64,000 nucleotides of DNA, from assembly GCF_004923315.1 (NCBI RefSeq), contig NZ_CP039650.1:496001-560000 (forward strand), written 5' to 3'. The stretch comes from Azospirillum sp. TSA2s. Its GTDB lineage: Bacteria; Pseudomonadota; Alphaproteobacteria; Azospirillales; Azospirillaceae. Shown here piece after piece: positions 59,432 through 64,000 of the stretch (position 1 is the first letter of the stretch; each line of letters begins with the position of its first letter). Made by a program: the position numbers and the translations under genes. Below the pieces are notes generated by a model that worked only from the letters and a program-made list of their open reading frames with translations, was not told the DNA's origin and did not search any database.

Positions 59432-60802
59432 TTACATGCCCGCGATGGTCATGCCGTCGATGCGCACGGTCGGCGCATCCATGCCGAAGCGCAGTTCCAG
59501 GTCGTCGGCGGCCTCCATGTTCAGGAACATGTCCTTGAGGTTGCCGGCGATGGTGATCTCGTTGACCGGATAGGCGAGCTGGCCGTTCTCGATCCAGAAT
59601 CCGCCGGCACCACGGCTATAGTCGCCGGTGACGCCGTTGACGCCCATGCCCATCAGGTCGGTGACGTAGAAGCCGTCCTTGATTTCCGCCAGCATGTCGG
59701 CGCGGCTGCGCTTGCCGGCGGCCATATAGACGTTGGCCGGAGCCGGGCCGGGCGGGCCGGAGGTGCCGCGGGCGGCGTGGCCGGTGGTCTGGAGGCCGAG
59801 TTGACGGGCGGAGCGCAGGTCGAGCAGCCAGGTCGTCAGCACGCCGTCCTCGATGATCGTACGGCGCGACACTTCGACGCCCTCCGCATCGAAGGGGCGG
59901 GAACGCAGGCCGCGCTTCACATGCGGGTCGTCGACGATGGTGATGGAGGGCGCGAAGATCCGCTGCCCCATCTTGTCCTTCAGGAAGCTGGTGCCGCGGG
60001 CGATGCTGGGTCCGCTGATGGCGCCGGTCAGGTGGCCGAGCAGGCCGCGCGACACCCGGGGATCGAACACCACCGGCACCTTGCAGCTCTTGACCCGGCG
60101 CGGGTTCAGGCGGCGGACGGCACGCTCGCCGGCCTCGCGGCCGATCTCGGCGGGGTCGCGCAGGTCGGCGCCATAGACCTTGCTGTCATAGTCGTAGTCG
60201 CGCTCCATCCCCGTGCCGGTGCCGGCCAGGACGGAGGCGGACAGCGACTGGCGCGACACGCCATAGCTGCCGGCGAAGCCGTTGGACGCGGCGATCGCGA
60301 TGGTCGAGCGGCTCCAACCGGCATCGCCCCCTTCGGAGTTGGTGACGCCCTGGACCGCCAGCGCCGCCTCTTCGGCGATTCGCGCCCGCTCGATCAGCGT
60401 TTCCGACGACGGCTCTTCGCTGTCGCAGATGTCGAGGTCGGGCCAGCTGCGGGCCAGCTGCTCCGGATCGGCGATGCCGGCGAAGCCGTCCTCCGGCACC
60501 ACGCGGGCCATGGCGATGGCGCGTTCGACCAGCTCGTCCAGCGCCTTGCCGCTGCGGTCGGTCGAGGAGACGATGGCCTGCCGCTTGCCGACGAACACCC
60601 GCAAGCCGAGATCGCCGGATTCGGAACGCTCCAGCTTTTCGGTCTGACCCAGCCGATGGGAAAGGGACACGGACGCGCTGTCGAACAGCACGGCATCGGC
60701 GGCATCCGCACCGGCGGCGCGCGCCTTGGCAATCAGGTCGTCCAGCAGATTCAGGACCCCGGACGAATCCGTCTTGTGCTGGTCGTTCGGCGAAACGGTC
60801 AT
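59432..60802 (-). CDS. pmbA: PmbA/TldE metalloprotease-family protein
   Basis: 456 residues. LLDDLIAKARAAGADAADAVLFDSASVSLSHRLGQTEKLERSESGDLGLRVFVGKRQAIVSSTD, RLNPRRVKSCKVPVVFDPRVSRGLLGHLTGAISG, GLRSRPFDAEGVEVSRRTIIEDGVLTTWLLD and DYSRGAGGFWIENGQLAYPVNEITIAGNLKDMFLNM match PmbA/TldE. Works with TldD in peptide maturation (microcin B17) and CcdA antitoxin degradation. TldD is not in this window. Such proteases also trim some RiPPs, so a link with the thioamide cluster cannot be excluded. Confidence 0.95.
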   Translation of the reverse strand: MTVSPNDQHKTDSSGVLNLLDDLIAKARAAGADAADAVLFDSASVSLSHRLGQTEKLERSESGDLGLRVFVGKRQAIVSSTDRSGKALDELVERAIAMARVVPEDGFAGIADPEQLARSWPDLDICDSEEPSSETLIERARIAEEAALAVQGVTNSEGGDAGWSRSTIAIAASNGFAGSYGVSRQSLSASVLAGTGTGMERDYDYDSKVYGADLRDPAEIGREAGERAVRRLNPRRVKSCKVPVVFDPRVSRGLLGHLTGAISGPSIARGTSFLKDKMGQRIFAPSITIVDDPHVKRGLRSRPFDAEGVEVSRRTIIEDGVLTTWLLDLRSARQLGLQTTGHAARGTSGPPGPAPANVYMAAGKRSRADMLAEIKDGFYVTDLMGMGVNGVTGDYSRGAGGFWIENGQLAYPVNEITIAGNLKDMFLNMEAADDLELRFGMDAPTVRIDGMTIAGM

Positions 60803-60844
60803 CAGGCTCTCCGGTTGGTCTCCGTCCTGTCTACCAAATGGGAC

Positions 60845-60897
60845 GGCGACGCGGAACGGGGAAGAGGCAAATTGCCCCCTCCCCGCTCCGCGTCGCC
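60845..60897 (-). other. Long hairpin between doxX and pmbA
   Basis: GGCGACGCGGAACGGGGA (60845-60862) pairs with TCCCCGCTCCGCGTCGCC (60880-60897) with one mismatch; the loop holds a further GGCAA/TTGCC pair. No T-run. It follows the doxX stop on the minus strand and may act as a Rho-independent-like pause or an mRNA end. Confidence 0.6.
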
Positions 60898-60922
60898 ATG
60901 GAATGCGGTTTCCGGTTGCTGA

Positions 60923-61354
60923 TCAGGCCAGTTCACGACGGGCAGCATGGGCGTTCAGCGCCGGAACCTTCAGGGCGAAGGCGCCCTCGCCCAGCAGCGA
61001 CTGCACCACCAGCAGGACCGTCCAGAAGGCCGGGAACTCCCAACCGCCGCCCTGCGAATTGAACACCCAGCCATTGCCGACATGCTGCAGCGTGGCGCCG
61101 ATCATGATCGGCAGCAGGGCCAGCGCGATCCAGCGGGTGTAGACACCGGCGATCAGCAGCAGCCCGCCACCGATCTCGCCCAGGATCACGAGATAGGCGA
61201 AGAAGCCGGGATAGCCGATGCTCTCGAAATAACCGACGGTGCCGGAAATGGTGAAGGTCAGCACCTTCAGCACAAGGCCATGGGCCAGGAACAGCAGGCC
61301 GAGGCCGACGCGCAGCAGGAAGGCGGCATAGGGGGCGGTACGATTGTCGATCAT
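60923..61354 (-). CDS. DoxX-family membrane protein
   Basis: 143 residues with four TM helices: YAAFLLRVGLGLLFLAHGLVLKVLTFT, FFAYLVILGEIGGGLLLIAGVYTRWIALALLPIMIGATLQHVGNG and FWTVLLVVQSLLGEGAFAL. The RxxLGxLFLxHGxxK start is typical of the DoxX group, which is linked to redox stress or quinone metabolism in some bacteria. Good ribosome site GAGGAGACC. Confidence 0.9.
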   Translation of the reverse strand: MIDNRTAPYAAFLLRVGLGLLFLAHGLVLKVLTFTISGTVGYFESIGYPGFFAYLVILGEIGGGLLLIAGVYTRWIALALLPIMIGATLQHVGNGWVFNSQGGGWEFPAFWTVLLVVQSLLGEGAFALKVPALNAHAARRELA

Positions 61355-61495
61355 GGTCAGGGTCTCCTCGATCAGGGTGGCCGGTGAGGGCCGCGTTTCG
61401 TCTGAAGAGGAGATTAGCCGGGTCGAGGTGCGGGATAATCAGCGAAGTTGATGAAGGTTTGTTGCGCACGAAGGGACAATGGGTGAGGTGTAACG

Positions 61496-61640
61496 CCCTC
61501 TCCCGCCCCGGGAGAGGGAGGGGACCCGCGAAGCGGGGAGGGTGAGGGGCATTCCGAACATGGATTTCTGATCCTCGCCTTACCCCTCACCCTTCCCATG
61601 CTCCGCATGGGCCCCTTCCCTCTCCCGGGACGGGAGAGGG
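61496..61640. repeat. Second type of intergenic long inverted repeat
   Basis: Left end hairpin CCCTCTCCC/GGGAGAGGG (61496-61518) and right end hairpin of the same sequence (61618-61640), joined by arms GGGAGGGTGAGGGG and CCCCTCACCCTTCCC. Each arm carries its own small internal hairpin: CCCGC-GAA-GCGGG on the left and CCCATGC-TCC-GCATGGG on the right. It occupies most of the 299-base gap between cysS and doxX, ending 14 bases before the cysS stop. Confidence 0.8.
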
Positions 61641-61653
61641 GATCCTCAGCGCA

Positions 61654-63033
61654 TCACCCCCGCTTCCAGGTCGTGCCCTGCGGGCCGTCTTCCAGGACGA
61701 TGCCCTTGTCGGCCAGTTCCTTGCGGATGCGGTCGGCCTCGGCGAAGTTCTTCCCCGCGCGGGCGGCCTTGCGGTCGGCGATCAGTTGCTCGACGTCGGC
61801 GTCGCTCAGCCCTTCGGCACCGCCGCCGGCCGGCGCCCAGCGGAACCATGCCTCCGGGTCCTGCTGCAACAGGCCAAGTTGCTGTCCGGCGGCCAGCAGG
61901 GCACCCTTGGCCACAGCCTTCTCGGCATCGCTCTTCGCCTTGTTCACCGCGGTCGCCAACTCGTGCAGATGCGCGATGGCGAGCGGGCTGTTCAGGTCGT
62001 CCTCCAACGCCGCCAGCACGTCGAAGGGCAGTTCGCCCGCCGCCGGCACCGGATCGCCGCGCAGGGCCTGATACCAGCGGTCGAGTGCACCCTTGGCCTG
62101 CCGGATGCCCTCGCGGGTGAAGTCCAGCGGCTGGCGGTAGTGGGCGCTCAGCAGGGTCAGGCGGATCGCCTCGCCGGGGAACTCGTCCAGCAGGTCGTGC
62201 ACGGTGAAGAAGTTGCCGAGGGACTTCGACATCTTCTCGCCTTCGACCGTCACGAAGCCGTTGTGGACCCAGGTGCGGGCCAGCCGGTCGGTGCCGTTGG
62301 CGCAGCAGCTCTGCGCGATCTCGTTCTCATGGTGCGGGAAGATCAGGTCCAGCCCGCCGCCATGGATGTCGAAGGTCACGCCCAGATGCTCCTTCGCCAT
62401 TGCGGAGCACTCGATGTGCCAGCCCGGACGGCCGCGGCCCCACGGGCTGTCCCAGCCGGGCTGGTCGGGGCTGCTGGGCTTCCACAGCACGAAGTCGGAG
62501 GCATCGCGCTTGTAGGGAGCCACCTCCACCCGCGCGCCGGCGATCATGTCATCCAGCGAGCGGCGCGACAGCTGGCCATAGCTGGGCATCGACGGCACGG
62601 AGAACAGCACGTGCCCTTCCGCCGCATAGGCGTTGCCGCGTTCGATCAGCGTGGCGATCAGCGCGATCATCTGGCCAATATGCTGGGTCGCCCGCGGCTC
62701 GATGGTCGGGCGCAGCGCGTTCAGCGCATCCATGTCGGCATGGAACAGGTCGGTGGTGCGCGCGGTCAGCGCGTCGATCGGCTCGCCGCTGTCCCGCGCC
62801 CGGTCGATGATCTTGTCGTCCACATCGGTGATGTTGCGGACATAGGTCACCGCCGGATAGAGCCGCGACAGCAGCCGGAACAGCAGGTCGAACACCACCA
62901 CCGGCCGGGCGTTGCCGATGTGGGCGGTGTCGTAGACGGTCGGACCACAGACATACATGCCGACATGGTCCGGGCGAAGCGGCTCGAAGCGCTCCTTACG
63001 GCGGGTCAGCGTGTTGTAGAGGTCCAACGGCAC
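61654..63033 (-). CDS. cysS: Cysteinyl-tRNA synthetase
   Basis: 459 residues, class I. YVCGPTVYDTAHIGNARPVVVFDLLFRLL with the HIGH-like HIGN, RNITDVDDKII, GRPGWHIECSAMA, HGGGLDLIFPHHENEIAQS (zinc ligands), and KMSKSLGNF. The start is GTG. It is 28 bases downstream of gltX on the same strand, so the two synthetases are probably co-transcribed. Confidence 0.97.
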   Translation of the reverse strand: MPLDLYNTLTRRKERFEPLRPDHVGMYVCGPTVYDTAHIGNARPVVVFDLLFRLLSRLYPAVTYVRNITDVDDKIIDRARDSGEPIDALTARTTDLFHADMDALNALRPTIEPRATQHIGQMIALIATLIERGNAYAAEGHVLFSVPSMPSYGQLSRRSLDDMIAGARVEVAPYKRDASDFVLWKPSSPDQPGWDSPWGRGRPGWHIECSAMAKEHLGVTFDIHGGGLDLIFPHHENEIAQSCCANGTDRLARTWVHNGFVTVEGEKMSKSLGNFFTVHDLLDEFPGEAIRLTLLSAHYRQPLDFTREGIRQAKGALDRWYQALRGDPVPAAGELPFDVLAALEDDLNSPLAIAHLHELATAVNKAKSDAEKAVAKGALLAAGQQLGLLQQDPEAWFRWAPAGGGAEGLSDADVEQLIADRKAARAGKNFAEADRIRKELADKGIVLEDGPQGTTWKRG

Positions 63034-63061
63034 GGTCCGAACTCCTGAATGAATATGGGTG

Positions 63062-64000
63062 TCAGGCGGTTTCGCCGGCCAGTCGCCGGAGGCTGCGCGC
63101 CCGTCCGATCAGGGGTAGCAGGTTCTTCAATTCCGGTCCATGGTCGCGCCCGGTCAGCGCCCGGCGCAGAGGAAGGAAGAGATCCTTGCCCTTTCGCCCC
63201 GAAGCATTCTTCACCGCATTGGTCCAAGCGCCCCAAGTGCCGAGGTCCCACGGCTCGTCGGGCAGCAGCGCCGCCGCCTGGGCCAGGAAAGCGGCATCCT
63301 CCACCACCGGCGTCACCGGCGCATGGGTCACCGCCCACCAGTCGCGTGCGTCGCTCAGCCGCGCCAGATTGGGCCGCACCGCCTCCCAGAAGGCGGCATC
63401 GGCGCCGGTCAGGCCGAGATCTTCCAGCCGCGATGCCACCGCCTCGAAGGGCGTCAGGTGCAGGATACGGGCGTTCAGCCGGCCCAGTTCGTCCGGATCG
63501 AACTTCGGCGTGCCGCGGGCGATCTTCGACAGGTCGAATTCCGTCACCAGCTCGTCCAGCGTCAGCCGTGCCTCGATGGGGTCGGAGGTGCCGAGCTTCG
63601 CCAGCAGGCTGTTCACCGCCATCGGTTCGATGCCGTCATCGTCGCGCAGGCTGCCGACCGACAGGCTGCCCAGCCGCTTCGACAGACCCTGCCCGCCGGC
63701 ATCGGTCAGCAACGGCAGATGGGCAAAGGACGGCACCGCGGCGCCCAACGCCTCGAAAATCTGAATCTGCACCGCAGTGTTGGCGACATGGTCCTCGCCG
63801 CGGATGATGTGGGTGATGGCGAAATCGGAGTCGTCGACCACGCTGGTCAGGGTGTAGAGCGGCCGGCCATCCTCGCGGATCAGCACAGGGTCGCTCAGCG
63901 CCGTGCCCTCGAACCGCACCGGTCCGCGGACCAGATCGGTCCATTCCACCGGAGTCGGGTTCAGCTTGAAGCGCCAATGCGGCTTGCGCCCCTCCCCTTC
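63062..64000 (-). CDS. gltX: Glutamyl-tRNA synthetase, C-terminal part (truncated by window edge)
   Basis: The open frame runs to the window end, so the N-terminal Rossmann half with the HIGH motif is outside. Visible: REDGRPLYTLTSVVDDSDFAITHIIRGEDHVANTAVQIQIFEALGA, the KMSKS-equivalent GLSKRLGSLSV, and an anticodon-binding helical region ending LIGRARSLRRLAGETA. The LSKRLGS form points to the non-canonical GltX2-like group common in alphaproteobacteria. Confidence 0.93.
   Translation of the reverse strand, partial: EGEGRKPHWRFKLNPTPVEWTDLVRGPVRFEGTALSDPVLIREDGRPLYTLTSVVDDSDFAITHIIRGEDHVANTAVQIQIFEALGAAVPSFAHLPLLTDAGGQGLSKRLGSLSVGSLRDDDGIEPMAVNSLLAKLGTSDPIEARLTLDELVTEFDLSKIARGTPKFDPDELGRLNARILHLTPFEAVASRLEDLGLTGADAAFWEAVRPNLARLSDARDWWAVTHAPVTPVVEDAAFLAQAAALLPDEPWDLGTWGAWTNAVKNASGRKGKDLFLPLRRALTGRDHGPELKNLLPLIGRARSLRRLAGETA

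Overview
This is a high-GC alphaproteobacterial chromosome or chromid segment that looks like Azospirillum (Rhodospirillales). The reasons are a nif regulatory and cofactor cluster (nifA, nifB, fdxN, nifZ, nifS, nifT) with the four-cysteine alphaproteobacterial type of NifA, a dense set of hybrid histidine kinases, DedA, TatA, IspZ/YciB and PurQ/PurL proteins of alphaproteobacterial style, and gene-tight GC-rich coding with ATGA/GTGA overlaps. The genus is an inference; no 16S gene is present and I see no tRNA genes.

Layout. 1-8.5 kb: housekeeping (pgeF, prs), a phage-style divergent regulator pair, an AhpD-fold protein, an orphan TorD-type chaperone and a hybrid histidine kinase. 8.5-11.2 kb: a TetR-HlyD-ABC ATPase operon that lacks its permease, with a clear TetR operator. 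11.4-22.3 kb: the nif block. nifA is followed by a cyclase-FHA gene, then a textbook NifA/sigma-54 promoter (two perfect TGT-N10-ACA sites and a -24/-12 element) that drives nifB-fdxN-TPR-LRV(FeS)-nifZ-nifZ2-nifS-nifT-small ORF-DegT-like-SIR2-like. The DegT-like member has lost the PLP lysine. 22.5-26.7 kb: LpxR-like outer-membrane protein, DUF4337-like membrane protein, YciB/IspZ, TatA and a SPOR protein. 26.9-32.6 kb: an operon of a response regulator, a sensor-exonuclease fusion, a small membrane protein and a CrbS-like symporter-kinase. 32.9-36.7 kb: REC-PAS-kinase, PAS-kinase and a single-domain receiver.

36.8-43.2 kb (minus strand) is the most interesting part: a probable biosynthetic cluster for a thioamidated ribosomal peptide. 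It has YcaO and TfuA (backbone thioamidation pair), a ThiS/MoaD-like sulfur carrier ending in GG, and an E1-type adenylyltransferase with its own N-terminal rhodanese. Upstream are two precursor genes with near-identical leader regions of Nif11 type and very different repetitive C-termini: one with sixteen 18-residue repeats plus a partial one, the other with 20-residue repeats carrying ALAPRHVA. The repeat regions contain no cysteine, so azoline formation from Cys is excluded and backbone thioamidation fits. The cluster thus carries substrate, enzyme and a self-contained sulfur-delivery relay.

43.3-64 kb: GNAT acetyltransferase, secreted and zinc-ribbon small proteins, glyQ-glyS, cheC with a CheY-like receiver, a solitary PIN protein, DedA, a GAF-HD-GYP phosphodiesterase, an SLC13/ArsB-like transporter, an MBL-fold hydrolase, purQ-purL, amtB, pmbA, doxX, cysS and a truncated gltX.

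Two kinds of intergenic inverted-repeat elements occur. One is at 22321-22460 and, in opposite orientation, at 48178-48311; a fragment lies at about 1985-2005. A different double-hairpin element lies at 61496-61640.
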